DNA from: Areca catechu
Lineage: Eukaryota > Streptophyta > Magnoliopsida > Arecales > Arecaceae
Assembly (NCBI GenBank): GCA_021397845.1
Contig: CM038049.1
Coordinates: 107,042,877 to 107,106,876, forward strand
Length of the DNA: 64,000 bases
Reading direction: 5' to 3'
Part shown: positions 10,971 to 23,257 of the stretch, piece by piece
Position numbering within the stretch: the first letter of the stretch is position 1
Layout of the letters: every line of letters starts with the position of its first letter
The notes under the pieces: generated by a model
Databases searched by the model: none
Seen by the model: only the letters and a program-made list of their open reading frames with translations
Told to the model about the DNA's origin: nothing
Program-made: the position numbers and the translations under genes

Positions 10971-12469
10971 TGGTGGGGGCACCAGGATCAGACATAGATT
11001 ACTGGGCCCTATTTAGTTTACCTAGCCATGTGTCATAGTTTTGTAATCAACTAGGATTGAGTCCTGTAATAAGTTGAGGTTAGTTGATTTATCTCAACCC
11101 TCAACCTAGTTAGTATTTTGAATCCTGTACACAATTATGAGTCCAGTGTGAGCCCAATTTTTGTACAAGAGAGGAGGTCACCCTACTTTGGAGTTCCACT
11201 AGGCCACATCCAGGAGTTAGAGGCCACTACATCAGCCCAGTGGATTTTATATGACAACCTAGGATCCATGATGCTTCCAGAAACCCTGATTCCTTCTAGA
11301 TACCCTCCAGTTGCCCAGATTCCAGTGCAGATGCCAGAGCATATTCCCAAACTAGGGCATCCATGATTCCAAAGGTACACCTGCATCACAGCCTAAGGAA
11401 ATGAAGCCCAGGCACCGAGCCCAAGCCCTAAACAAGCAAGATTCCATGGAATATTTCTGCTACCAGGCTACCAGGCCACCCTAGCTTCCAGAGGCCCAAG
11501 CCCATGCACCCAAGCCCCTTTGGGCTGACCCCTTGCTGTCCTTAGAGGCCCAACACGTCCCCCTAGGTGTCCTTGAGGTGTTGACCAAGTCCAAGAGGTG
11601 TCCTTGAGTGGAATAGTCAAAGCATGAAGGAAGAAGGAGAAGACTAGGTCAAATCCTAACCTAGTTGGGACTTATGCTCCTAAATATTTTAAGATTTATT
11701 TTTCTAACCTATTTAGGAGAGGACATGTAACCCAAGTATAACCATGGCTAGAGAGGGAATGGGAACTCTATAAATATCCCACCCCTCCCCCTCTTGTAAG
11801 GATATTTTTCTTATGAATAAACCTTTGCTAAAATTTTGTTAAATTATCTTGAGTTTGAGTTTTGGTTTTCTCTTTGAGTGCTCTCCTTGTGTTCCTGGAA
11901 TGAAACCCTGCTCCCTAGCATCCCTTGGCATCCCTGGAGATCAGCCACACCCAAGGAATTGAAGTCCTTGTTGCCGTCCAATTCCTTCTAAACCCTAGTT
12001 CTTTTTCTAATTTTTACTTGCTATTTTGATTAACCTCTGATGCTTGCAGGATCCCCGAGGTGCTTCACCTCCCCTAAGGATGCCTTTTTTTCCTTCAGGA
12101 CTGCCTAGGTCAACCATCAGATTCAAGGGAAACAAGACTTCTTCTTCCAAGCTCCAATCAGAGTGCGTGTGATCCCTGCTACTATTGAATTTTAATCTCT
12201 GACTGGTAAAAATCCTTCCCTTTCTTGATTATCTGATTTGATGAAGACAAACTATCCTAAACCAGGAGTTTCTTAACTCTCGGGTCCTGGCTATTTCATT
12301 GGTTTGCATGAGTATGCTTGCGATCCGATGATTCTTTGCACTGCTAGTCTTTCTACTAGTTTTTACTTTATTTTGAGAATCTAGCCTGCAAATAAAATTA
12401 TAAAATTATAAATAAATTATTTTACTATTTTTCACGCATGTTTAGTAGTCTTAGAGTCGTCTCACATCA
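10971..12469 (+). repeat. 5' LTR of element B
   Basis: It starts TGGTGGGGGCACCAGGATC, a 14-base imperfect palindrome followed by unique sequence, and ends ...GTCTCACATCA. The length is 1499 bp. The TATA box is at 11769-11776. A GAATAAAC motif near 11814-11821 could serve polyadenylation. The partner LTR is 25802-27298. Confidence 0.88.
11769..11776 (+). promoter_or_regulatory. TATA box of the element B LTR
   Basis: TATAAATA is followed by the pyrimidine-rich string TCCCACCCCTCCCCCTCTTG. The same arrangement recurs in the LTRs at 26588-26595 (+), 60402-60409 (+), 13625-13632 (-) and 22452-22459 (-), so it is a conserved core promoter of the family. Confidence 0.65.
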
Positions 12470-12882
12470 GTTTGGTATCAGAGTGGGTTTAGGATAGTTT
12501 TTTATTTGCTTTGCATTCACAAACCCTAATTCTACATTCTGTCCACTGCATTAGGTGTCTACTTTTTAACTGCTTTTGGCATCATAAATATTTTATTTTT
12601 TTGTAAAATTTGCACTACATGTCCTCTATACTATCTTAGTAATTATTAGAATTTTTAATTAATTTTACTGAACCCCTAAATCTCTAAAATTTTGCATAAT
12701 AAAAACCCTCACAGAATCCTGATAATTTCTACAATAGTCCAGAAAACCCTAGGTTTGCATCATCATATAATTTTTGTTATACATGAAATTTGGTATGTTT
12801 CATCATCACCGATCCTTTGTTCTAGATTTTTTTTGATTTTTTCTGCATCGAGATCTGTGTCAAACTCTGCAATAACTGAAAC
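12470..12882 (+). other. First part of the element B leader
   Basis: This noncoding stretch runs from the LTR to the insertion point of element C, ending in the target-site copy GAAAC (12878-12882). The leader resumes at 23258. Confidence 0.7.
12473..12485 (+). promoter_or_regulatory. Primer-binding site of element B (initiator Met tRNA)
   Basis: TGGTATCAGAGTG lies 3 bases after the LTR end; it complements the 3' end of initiator Met tRNA with a terminal mismatch. Confidence 0.88.
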
Positions 12883-14441
12883 TGATGGGGATGACTCTAA
12901 GACTGCTAAACATGTATGAAAAATAGAAAAATAATTTTTTTATGATTTTTATAATTTTATTTGTAGGCTAGATTTCTAAAATAAAGAAAAAACTAGCAGA
13001 AAGACTAGCAGTGCAAAGTATCATCGGGTCGCAGGCATACCCAGACAAACCAATAAAATATCCAGGACCCAAGAGTTGAGAAACTCTCGGTTTAGGATAG
13101 TTATTCATCATCAAATCAAAAAATAAGAGAAGGGAAGGTTTCTTACCAGTCAAAGATTAAAATTCAGCAACAGAAGGGATCACTCACACTTTGATTGGAG
13201 CCTAGAAGAAGAAGCCTTGTTTTCCTTGAATATGATGGCAAATCTGGGTGGTCCAAGCAGCAAAGAAGGCCTCTTCCATGGAGGTGAAGCACCTCAGGGA
13301 TTTTTCAAGCATCAGAGATTAATCAAAGCAGCAAATTAAAATTAGAAAAGGACTAAAGTTTAAAGGAAATCAGGATTAGGGCTAAAAGCTGGCAACTGAG
13401 GAAGGAGAAGCTCTTGGACTTGGACGGTACCAAGGGTTTCAATTCCTTGGGTGTGGTTGATAACCAAGGATGCCAAGGGGTGCTAGGGTAGTAGGGTTTC
13501 AATCCAGGAATACAAGGAGAGCACTCAAAGAGAGAACCAAAACTCAAACTCAAGATAATTTAGCAAAATCTCAACAAGGGTTATTCATAAGAAAAGGATG
13601 CTTACAAGAGGGGGAGGGGTGGGGTATTTATAGAGTTCCCATGACCTCACTAACCATGGTTACACTTGGGTTACAAATCCTCTTCCAAATTGGATTACAA
13701 GTCCTCTCCTAGCTTGGTTAGAATTACAAAGTTTAAAAGGATTAGAAATCCTAACTAGGTTAGGAATAAACTTGGTGTTCTCCTTCTTCTCTTCAACTTG
13801 GACTTGGTCAAACCTCTTTGGACATGGTCAACACTTCAAGGATGCCTAGGGGGAATGTTGGGCTTCTAGGAGTAGCAAGGGGCCTTCCCAAAGGGGCTTG
13901 GGTGCATGGATTTGGGCCTCTAGAAGCTGGGGTGGCCTAGTAGTCTGGTAGCAGGAAAATTCCCTGGAAATCTTGCTTCTTAAGGGCTTGTGCTTGGCAC
14001 ATGGGTTTGATTTCTTTGGGCTAGAATGCAGGTGGACCTATGGAATCATGGATGCCCTAGTTAAGGAATATGCTCTGGCATCTAGGGTGGAATCTGGGCA
14101 TCTGGAGGACATCTAGAAAGAATCAGGATTTTTGGAAGCATCTTGGATCCTAGGTTGTCATACAAAATTCAATAGGCTGATGTAGCAGCCTCTGACTCCT
14201 GGATGTGGCCTGGTGGAACTCCAAAATAGGGTGACCTCCTCTCTTGTATAAAAATCGGGCTCATACTGGACTCATAATTGATGTACAGGACTCAAAATAT
14301 TGACTAGGTTAAGGGTTGAGACAAATCAACTAACCTCAACTTATTACAGGACTCAATTCTAGTTGATTACAAAATTTGATACATGGCTAGGTAAACCAAA
14401 TAGGGCCCAGTAATTTGTGTTTAATCTTGGTGCCCCCACCA
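12883..14441 (-). repeat. 3' LTR of element C
   Basis: On the element strand it opens TGGTGGGGGCACCAAG and ends ...GTCATCCCCATCA. It is 1559 bp and similar along its whole length to 21718-23257. The reversed TATA is at 13625-13632. Confidence 0.85.
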
Positions 14442-15044
14442 ATTCTCCTGGGATGGGGGAAACTCGACCCCATCGAGTGTGAGATAACTTTGCTCTCGTA
14501 GTGCTCGAGGAGGTCTGGATTGAGGCGTTGCAGATCCTCACGAGTGATCCACGAGTTCTCAGATTCTGGCCGACCTTGCCACTGGACCAAATGCCCATAA
14601 TAGCCTCTATCTTGGGTATCGATAGCTTGATCATCCAGGATTCTCTCAATCTTTTTCTCATCTAAAGGCCAAATTGTCTGTGGACACTCTAGGGTAGGTT
14701 CTCTCTCAAAGGGAGGGATAGGCTCAAGGTGCTTGCTAGGTATTATTCTCCCTAGACTCTATAAGATCTGAGATGATGAAGATGGATCTAATACCTAAAT
14801 TAGGTAGTATCTCATGCACATAGGCATTGGGTCCACCAATATTCGTTATCTTGGATGGGCCAGCTTCGTGAGTAGAAAATTCTTTACAATTACAAAATCC
14901 CCTGTAAAATTCTTTATCTCTCTTTTGGGAATTAGCCAAGCTGTTATTTAGTTCATTAGTTATGTTCAGCTTTTGACTAATTTTCATATACATATGCTGT
15001 GCAGAGGGTAGTGCAGGTGAAGACATGTAATTCAGGCTATGCAT
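14442..15044 (-). pseudogene. ORF2 of element C: integrase C-terminal domain plus chromodomain (frameshifted)
   Basis: The reading starts at the ATG at 15044. The first part (102 aa) has the helical segment EISQKL...ELNNSLANSQKRDKEF and a degenerate integrase C-terminal strand region ending GGPNAYVHEILPNLGI. A frame change leads into the chromodomain, whose core is visible at about 14400-14590: MVQWQGRPESENSWITREDL, then QRLNPDLLEHY. Chromodomains of Ty3/Gypsy integrases bind methylated histone tails and direct insertion. The polypurine tract and 3' LTR follow directly. Only the C-terminal third of an integrase is present. Confidence 0.75.
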
Positions 15045-15126
15045 TTATTGGACTCAACTAATACCTTGTAGACTCGACTAGACATCCCTATCAAAGGATG
15101 TTTTATTGGACTCTAAGGGACAAAAC

Positions 15127-16347
15127 CTAACAGATTATAGACTCTTTAGGTTTGACACTAGCATGGCATGCACAAGAGAATTTACTATGTATACTTACTA
15201 AATGCCAGAGGGTATGTGAGAAGTAAGATGCAAACCTAATATGCACAAGGCATGTATGCAGTTTGCTGACTTCTATAAAATACGATCTGATAATGAGAAA
15301 ATTTGGAGAAATTTCAGAAAAAGGTAGAAAATAAGAAGTGGGTTTGGGGTTAGTCTGATTGAAAAAGGGTTCAGGGTTAATCAGGTAAACTAAGAGACAA
15401 GAAGGTGTTTCAAGGATGAGTCTTATACTAATGAGATTTACCTTATAGGTTTGAGGCTTATCTAAAGGGTCTACATAATGGAAGAAAGGGTCATTGATTT
15501 TCGGAAAGAGATCAAGTGGAGTCAAAGAAGTGACTTCATCCTGAGGGCATTGATCTAAAGAGATTAAGTCCTTAATAAACTCTTCTGGTTCATAAATCAA
15601 AGGACTGGGCTCTCTAATTGGGCTTTCTTCTAGTGGCTCCTCAGGTAAAATTCTAATAGTGGGATTGGATTCCTCATGGTCTTCTTCCTTTAAGGGTTCT
15701 TCCACTACAGGTTGGGTATGGTTAAAGTCAGCTAACCCTAGGATGGCTTCTACCTGGGTTTCTACTGGATCAACTAACACCGAATTGGCTTCTATCTGGG
15801 TTTGGTCAAAGTCAACTAGTTCTAGGTCTTCTATAGGTTTATCTTCCTCTAGATCTTCAATAGACTCATCATCTTCAAACTCCTCCACCAAACTTGGGTC
15901 AGTCTCATATATTTCTTCTTATAAGTCATCTTGGTGAACCAATAGGATGGTAAGAGGGGTTTGGCTAATGAGAAATTGACTAGGGTCTGGGGTAACAGGG
16001 GTGGGTAAACTAAGGGTTATGGGTTCAAAGGTTATAGGTTTAAAGGTTATGGGTTCAAAGATTATGGTTTCAAATCTAGGGATTATGGGCTCCTGGGGTT
16101 CAGCTCTATGGGTCTTGCCTAGGATTCCTATTTGGTTGAATCTATGGTTCATTTTGTTTTGGAATTGGGTCAATTGGGTTGACTGGTCATTGGTTTGGTC
16201 AAGCTTATTATTAATTTGGGTGTTGGATTGGTCAAACCTACGGTCCATTCGGGCAAGCTGGGCCAGGATGGCCTCCAAAGTGGAATCGATGGCTGAATTG
16301 GGTTGAGGCTTGGACTTTTGATATTGGGTCCCTAATCTAGTAGTCAT
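15127..16347 (-). pseudogene. ORF1 of element C: coiled-coil / acidic / integrase-core remnant, one in-frame stop
   Basis: The ATG at 16347 gives MTTRLGTQYQKSKPQPNSAI, as in elements A and B. Residues ~20-85 form a coiled-coil-like stretch (LEAILAQLARMDRRFDQSN and similar). The middle is strongly acidic (EEFEDDESIEDLEEDKPIED) and then proline-rich. The last ~40 residues, ASYFSHTLWHLVSIHSKFSC, correspond to integrase core. The frame is interrupted only by the stop at 15919-15921, between DL and EEIYETD; element F reads through at the same place. About 406 codons. The segment that would hold the second catalytic Asp is missing. Confidence 0.75.
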
Positions 16348-16550
16348 GCAACAAATCAATCAAGCAAAGTGAAATGATGCAACCAAGCATGCAAAAGAGA
16401 AAGAAAAGACTGGTATAATCTAGGATTTCCTAAACCTAGAGCCTGAAACTGAGTGGGTCAGCTCAACTTACACCTAACCCAATAGCTAATCCTTCTACTG
16501 GCCAGGTAGGGGGTGGGAGTGTGGGAGGCCCCCATGCTTTCGCAGGGACC

Positions 16551-18229
16551 TGATGTAGGGGAGTAGGGCTAGAGATGCTAGTATGGATGCTTATGATGCA
16601 AAGGGGTTTTTAAAGTTGATGAGTTTTAAATATTTTTATAATTTTTTGATTCCCGATTACAAACAAAGACTAGAAATAGGAAAAATTGAATAATAGAAGC
16701 CTACACTAGCAAATCAAGTCCCTAAATAGTGAAAAAGAGAACAGGATCCCGGGATTAAGAAACCCCGGTAGGACTAAGCTCGATATGCAATACCAACTTA
16801 GGAGATAGGGGCAAACCTCACACGTCTGAAGTGCTCGATGTAGAAATTGCTCGACTCGGCGGATGCGGCCTGGATGCCCGAGCAGTCGAACCCGCGGATG
16901 CACCGGCTTCGATCGGGTGGTCGAGATGGCAACGTAGACCATCTCCAGTGCCCGTGATACCAAGGGGGACCTGTAGGCAAGCAAAGGAGGGATTAGTGAA
17001 ATGGAGAGAAGTATCAAAATGGAACTAAGGGATGGTTGAGAAGGGGCTTCGAGCTCGGTGTCCGACTGGATTCCGAAGTCGAAGAAGGGGAGAACTTGGG
17101 GCCTCGCACCCTGCGACATCCCGGAGGATGAAGGAATGTGGCCTCACACCACTCGATGTCCTGGAGGACAAAGGACTTGCGACGCCCTTGGGCGACGAAA
17201 AGGTGGCCTCACACCACTCGATGTCCCTGGGATGAAGGAAGCTTCACTCAAACCTAGTTTAGGAGACAATGGTTGGAGGAGAAACAAAACTCAAGCATTT
17301 CATTTAATCATTCAATAATTCTTTACAATGGAGGGATTGGGTCCTTTAAATAGGCATCCTAGGACCCTTTTTGAAATTCAAATGCAAGAATACAAAATTT
17401 CTTCTTCTTTTTTTCTTGAATGGGCGCCCAAACCTTGACCTTCTTCTCCCTTTAGCCGACCAAGTGCTAGCCTTGAATGGGCGTGGCATGAAGAAAGGCT
17501 AGGAGGAGGGATCATGGTGCCTTGAAGTTGGAAAGAATCTTCATTATTTTGGAAAAAGACATGAAGAGGGGCTTGTAGCATGGCTTATGTTCTTCTTCCT
17601 TCCTTTGTTGCATATCCTTTCTTTGGTATAAGGCTTGACATGGGGAGTGTTAGGTGGAGGCGCCCAAGGATCTTGTCTCTTCCTTCCAAAGAGGTTGAAG
17701 CACCTTGGGAAGAAGGCTTGATTGGAGGGCTTGAAGCAAGGGATTTGAATTCCCCACTTCAACTCCCATTGACTTCCACCATGGCCGACCACCCTTACAT
17801 GGCAATGAGCTTGATAGGGGGAGAGCAAAAAGGCTAGAGCCAAGTGAAGTGGTCCTCCCCATTGGGCGTCCTTGCATGCCAAGTGCGCTACCCACATGGC
17901 AAGATGACATGGCGCCATGTAGGATGCATAGGTGGGCCCTGAGTTGACTTGGATTCTTTTTCGACTTGATTCCAAGGAGACTAAATTTTAAGACCCACTC
18001 TTGCAATGGACCCATAATTTTAATAAACTCAGACTGGACTCGATTTGTGACTCGACTCAGTACAGGACTCAATTTGACCTAATTAGTCAAGGTATAGACT
18101 CAATTAAACGCAAAAGACAATTACAAATTTGAGGCTTGAAGCCTTATTACAAGACTCAAAGAAGTAGAACCCTAATCTGAGATCCACAGAGGGTTGACGA
18201 GCCTCTATCGGATCCTGGTGCCCACACCA
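16551..18229 (-). mobile_element. Solo LTR of a related LTR retrotransposon, inserted in the element C leader
   Basis: On the minus strand it opens TGGTGTGGGCACCAGGATC and ends ...CCCCTACATCA, 1679 bp. The flanks are GGACC (16546-16550) and GGATC (18230-18234), a target-site duplication with one C/T change. Removing it restores the leader block seen intact in B and F. It is a different subfamily from the LTRs of B, C and E but shares the palindromic start. A reversed TATA-like TTTAAATA is at 17345-17352. The ORFs inside (for example 17544-17975) have no recognisable domain. Confidence 0.85.
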
Positions 18230-18341
18230 GGATCCAATTAAAAATCACAGCCCCACTTAGGTCGTTTGACTCTGGACCCCCAGCCTTAGACACCAGCTTT
18301 CAGTGATAGCTAAAAGGTTAAATGCACTAGTTGGCCCACAC

Positions 18342-20930
18342 TAATAGAAAAATGCCCTAAGAGCTAATCATTATATGGGCCTTTTTGTAAACTTCTAACT
18401 CATGTATGACATCATTATTTATAATAAAGCCATTTGATTCATCATATACTGCTGTATCATGTTTTTGACTATGATGAATCCCATAGAGTAGGGCAATGGA
18501 ATTAGGGTTATGATAAAATAATAGTGAGACCTAATTCCTATAAACCCTAATCTAGAATGTTCCTAGTCGTTGGACCATCGATTCGGGGATCGATGAATCC
18601 GGTAAGACTAGCTTATCCTATGTATGCTCAGTTGATGAGGGTGGTTGATCTCACAGCCACTTGTTTAGAGACACTAATACAAGGATAAGGGTGCTCATTA
18701 GGTTTTGAGTACACTGAACTGATCCGTACCGGGACTATCTTATGGAAGTCTTACTCCTTGTCAAAAGATAGGTCCCAGAGTAGAAGTTGTGCATGTGATC
18801 TTCAGACCTGAGGTCACCATGGTTCCTTGTGCACACTAAGCCATACTTTGGTTCATACTCATTCATGGCATTACGACATGTACGGGGTGTTCTGGGTATG
18901 GTGGAAGGTGTACGAAGGATGTGAGTAGACCAACAAAGAATCGATCAATCCTGGTAAGAGGATATGTTATCCCATGTAATCTCTTCGATGATTGACTTAA
19001 GGAATCTTTGCAAAGTGGGATGAGATTAGAAGTGGCTTCTAATGAGTCATTAATTGAGTCCTCATGATCGAGGTGAGATTCGATATGATTAAGTGTTAGG
19101 GTTTGATATTTTTCCATACCTATCACTTAATCGGGATAATAGAAGATCGAAAGATTAATTGCATATTAACTTACTACTGAAGGGTATTTTGATAATTTCT
19201 ACCAAATTCTTCATCTTCCGGGTAGGTATGACACATTGCTAGATGTCAATCTTGTCTTGTGGGTTTTCATGAACCAATTGGATTGGTTTCATGTGTCAAT
19301 TCGATGTGTGATTCGAATTGGACAATTAGGTGAGCCGATTTGACCTAATTAGGTCAATCGGGTTCGATCGGTTTTGAATTGGCTCAAACCTAAACCTACT
19401 GTTAGCTAGATGTGGAACCCAACAAGTCATACACAATAGAGAGTTGGCCAAGGAAGTCACTCATGGTTTAATTAGGGTCATAGGATCCTAATTGGTTTGC
19501 CATATTGCATATTAGCATATGTAGGCTAACCCAATTTCTAACCAAATTGGATTGGGTTCGGTTGCTTGCTAATTGGGCTAACCTAATTAAGGAAAACCTA
19601 AATTAGGTTGGGTCCTAAGTGGGGATAGCCAAATCATGGCTTGATCTAATTTTATTTTGGTATTTTGGATGTCTTATTGAAGTGTCCATTTGAGTTGGGA
19701 CTCTAGATGCCAAAATGACACCTTGGCATTCAGAAAGGCTTAGGAGAGTCTATAGTCCTCTGATCTGAAAAATATTTATATGGATGGAAAGAGGACTTAA
19801 TGCTCTTTCTTTTGACACCCATATTGCATATGTTTTTACTAATTAAAGATTACATGGGGTGCAGATAAAGTTGATCAAGAAAAAAAGGGACTCTTGGCGC
19901 CTCTTGGCGCATGCAGGAGATGAAGATGCATGCAGAAGGACAAAAGTCCTTCTGCAGATGAAACACTGGAGTGCTTCATTTCAGGGGGTGCCTTGTCATC
20001 TTACCCCACACCTCTTGGATATGTTTCACCGGTCGAGGTCCTTTTTGAAATGTCATGAAAAAGGGATGGAAGCAAAAGCGCGCATGAAGAGACGCGTCTC
20101 TTCATGTGGAGCATGCCCTGAAGTAGAGTCCTTCTACTTTCAAGACTCTTCATATTCTTTGATGTTTGGAGATTGAAGAGGTACCTTTTGGCTTCCCAGG
20201 GACCGGTACTTGCCATGTGGCAAGTCACAGATTGTCCAGGAAAATGGACGGATGCCAATATGTCTATTGGTGCATGAGGAGACATATTGGATATGATTTT
20301 TCAGTCTTGAAAAATCATATCTGATAACCTGTTTGAGGACATATCACACGCCCCTCTTAAATCTATAAATAGGGGTGGTGATATGAGTTTCAAATAATCT
20401 TTTTCACCATAAAGATATTCTGAGTGTTCTTCCACTTCTCCCTCCCTCATTACTTTAGGACAAGACTTATCTTGTTAAAACAAGGTCTTTTCTACTAGGA
20501 CAAGGCTTAGTTTTAGGATATAAGCCTAAGGGGTCCTAGAGGAGGGTTGTCCTAAAACCAAGAGTAGTTTAGGACTACGTCCAGAGAGCCCTACAGTAGG
20601 ACAGGGTGTCCTACAATAGTCAAAGGTCAAAAGGCTAACATAAGAGTCCTGTTGAAGCAAGCAACCCTTGTAGGGATTCTTTCTTAGTACCATTCTCGTA
20701 TGGATCACCGTTGGAGGGCTTGCACTTGTGAGCCTCATGGAAAATATTGGATTTCAGTGATCCAAGCATGTATTCTGACTTCATTTATATTTTCGTTGAT
20801 TGGTATTGCATGAGGGGTTCCTGGGAATTAGGGTTTTCTTGCCAATTAGGGTTTCATGCTTAGAATTTTAGTTTTGAAATTAACTTCGGCATGCTGCATG
20901 ATTCTTGGCACCCTGGGAGAATTCCCATCA
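18342..20930 (+). mobile_element. Solo LTR of a Ty1/Copia element, plus strand
   Basis: A perfect duplication CACAC flanks it (18337-18341 and 20931-20935). It starts TAATAGAAAAATGCCCTAAG, where the expected TG has become TA, and ends ...GAATTCCCATCA; 2589 bp. The opening resembles the start of the LTRs of Copia element D (TGAAAGGAATATGCCCTATA). No internal sequence remains. The region includes a TATA-like CTATAAATAGG near 20363. Confidence 0.85.
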
Positions 20931-21702
20931 CACACAGCTCAGACCCGATCTGTTGATGTATCCTAGCCTACTAGGGCAAATTAGGTCTAATTGATTTTAA
21001 TTAAGCTTGGGATAGTATGATGATGGTAGTTTTGGGCCCAGGACAGGTGATGAAATCCTGCCCTGATCTGAGATTTTGAGTTTCCCTTAAGATTATGTTA
21101 AAATGATGGCAATCGATGGCCCTGATGCAATCTAAAACAATCAAAAAATAAAATATTTTTTTAATGATTTATGATGTGTCAAATTAGGTTTAAGTTAACT
21201 AGGGTTATCAAACAAAGTTTGGCTTGGGATTGGGGGTTTGAAAGTTAATTAGGATTAGGTTGAGTCATGATGCACAATGTAGCAAAAATCAGTGAATTAG
21301 GATTTTAGTTGTTGCAGAGTTTGACACATACCTCAATGCAAAAAAACTCAAAAAAAAATTGTTATAGAGGATGGATAGTGATGATGAATCATACCAAATT
21401 TCATGCATAAAAAAAATCATATGATGATGCAAACCTAAGGTTTTCTGGACTGCTACAGAAATTATCAAGATTCTGTTAGGGTTTATATTATGCCAAATTT
21501 AATAGACTTAGGGTTTCAATAAGAATAATTAAAAATTTTGATAATTACTAGGACAAAAAATAGGACATGAAGTGCAAATTTTACAGAAAAATAAAATGTT
21601 TATGATGCCAAAATCAGATGAAACCTAGACACCTAATGCAGTGGATAGATTGCAGAATTAGGGTTTGTGAATGCGATGGAAATAAAAAACTATCCTAAAC
21701 CT
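20931..21702 (-). other. Element C leader, part next to the primer-binding site
   Basis: This noncoding stretch continues the leader cut at 18341. It includes the shared GGGCCCAGGACAGGTGATGA motif near 21035-21055 and many TGATGCA-like words. No ORF of note. Confidence 0.6.
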
Positions 21703-21714
21703 GCTCTGATACCA
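21703..21714 (-). promoter_or_regulatory. Primer-binding site of element C (initiator Met tRNA)
   Basis: The element strand reads TGGTATCAGAGC, a perfect complement to the 3' end of initiator Met tRNA, 3 bases inside the LTR. Confidence 0.9.
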
Positions 21715-21717
21715 AAC

Positions 21718-23257
21718 TGATGCAGGACAACTCTAAGACTGCTAAAGACACATGGAAAATAGAAAAATAATTTTTTAATGATTTTTATAATTTTATTTGC
21801 AGGCTAGATTTCCAAAATAAAGTAAGAACTAGCAGAAAGACTAGCAATGCAAAGATCATCGGGTCGCAGGCATACCCTGACAAACCAATGAAATATCTAG
21901 GACCCAAGAGTTGAGAAACTCCCAGTTTATGATAGATATTCTTCATCAAATTAGGAAATATGGGAAGGAAAGGTTTCTTACCAGTCAGAGATTAAAATTC
22001 AACAATAGAAGGGATTACTCACACTTTGATAGGAGCCTGGAAGAAGAAGCCTTTTTTTCCTTGAATTTGATGGTGAATCTGGGTAGTCCGGGCAGCAAAG
22101 AAGGCCTCCTCCAGGGAGGTGAAGCACCTCGAGGATCCTGCAAGCATCAGAGGTTAATCAAAGTAGCAAATAAAAATTAGAAAAGGACTAGAGTTTAAAT
22201 AAAATTAGGATTAAGGCTAAAAGCTGGCAGGAAGGAGAAGCTCATGGACTTGGACGGTAGCAAGGGTTTCAATTCCTTGGGTGTGGCTGATCTCCTGGGA
22301 TGCCAAGGGGTGCTAGGGCAGTAGGGTTTGAATCCAAGAATACAAGGAGAGCACTCAAAGAGAGAACCAAAACTCAAACTCAAGACAATTTAGCAAAATC
22401 TCAAGGTTTATTCATAAGAAAAAGATGCTTGCAAGAGGGAAAGGGATGGGGTATTTATAGAGTTCCCATGCCCTCACTAATCATGGTTACACTTGGGTTA
22501 CAAATCCTCTTCCAAATTGGAATATGAGTCCTCTCCTAGCTAGGTTAGAATTACAAAGTTTAAAAGGATTAGAAATCCTAACTAGGTTAGGAATAAACTT
22601 GGTCTTGTCCTTCTTTTCTTTAACTTGGACTTGGTCAAACCTCTTTGGACGTGGTCAACACTTTAAGGATGCCTAGGGAGGTGTGTTGGGCCTTTAGGAG
22701 CAGCAAGGGACCGGCCCAAAGGGGCTTGGGTGCATGGATTTGGGCCTCTGGAAGCTGGGGTGGCCTAGAAGCCTGGTAGCAGGAATATTCCCTGGAATCC
22801 TGCTTCTTAAAGGCTTGGGCTTGGCACCTAGGCTTGATTTCTTTGGGCTGGGATGCAGATGGACCTCTGAAATCATGGATTTCCTAGTTTCGAAATATGC
22901 TCTGGCATCTAGGAAGGAATCTGGGCATCTAGAAAGAATCAGGGTTTCTAGAAGCATCTTGGATCCTGGGTTGTCACTCAAAATCGAATGGGCTGATGTA
23001 GCGGCCTCTGACTCCTGGATGTGGCCTGGTGAAACTCCAAAATAGGGTGACCTCCTCTCTTGTATAAAAATCAGGCTCATACTGGACTCATAATTGATGT
23101 ACAGGACTCAAAATACTGACTAGGTTGAGGGTTGAGACAAATCAACTAACCTCAACTTATTACAGGACTCAATTCTAGTTGATTACAAAATTTGACACAA
23201 GGCTAGGTAAACCAAATAGAGCCCAGTAATCTATGTCTGATCCTGGTGCCCCTACCA
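21718..23257 (-). repeat. 5' LTR of element C
   Basis: It is 1540 bp with TG...CA ends and the reversed TATA at 22452-22459. It pairs with 12883-14441. Confidence 0.88.

Larger units (their letters stand above)
12883..23257 (-). mobile_element. Non-autonomous chromodomain-type LTR retrotransposon C (complete, nested in B)
   Basis: It is flanked by the perfect duplication GAAAC (12878-12882 and 23258-23262). On the minus strand the order is 5' LTR 23257-21718, primer site, leader, ORF1 (16347-15127), ORF2 (15044-14442), 3' LTR 14441-12883. Its leader is split by a solo LTR (16551-18229) and a Copia solo LTR (18342-20930). Its own LTRs have diverged visibly from each other, so it is not recent. 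Confidence 0.9.

Noticed and set aside
17544..18072. Minus-strand ORFs of 140-143 aa
   Set aside because: They overlap each other in different frames inside a solo LTR; no recognisable motif.
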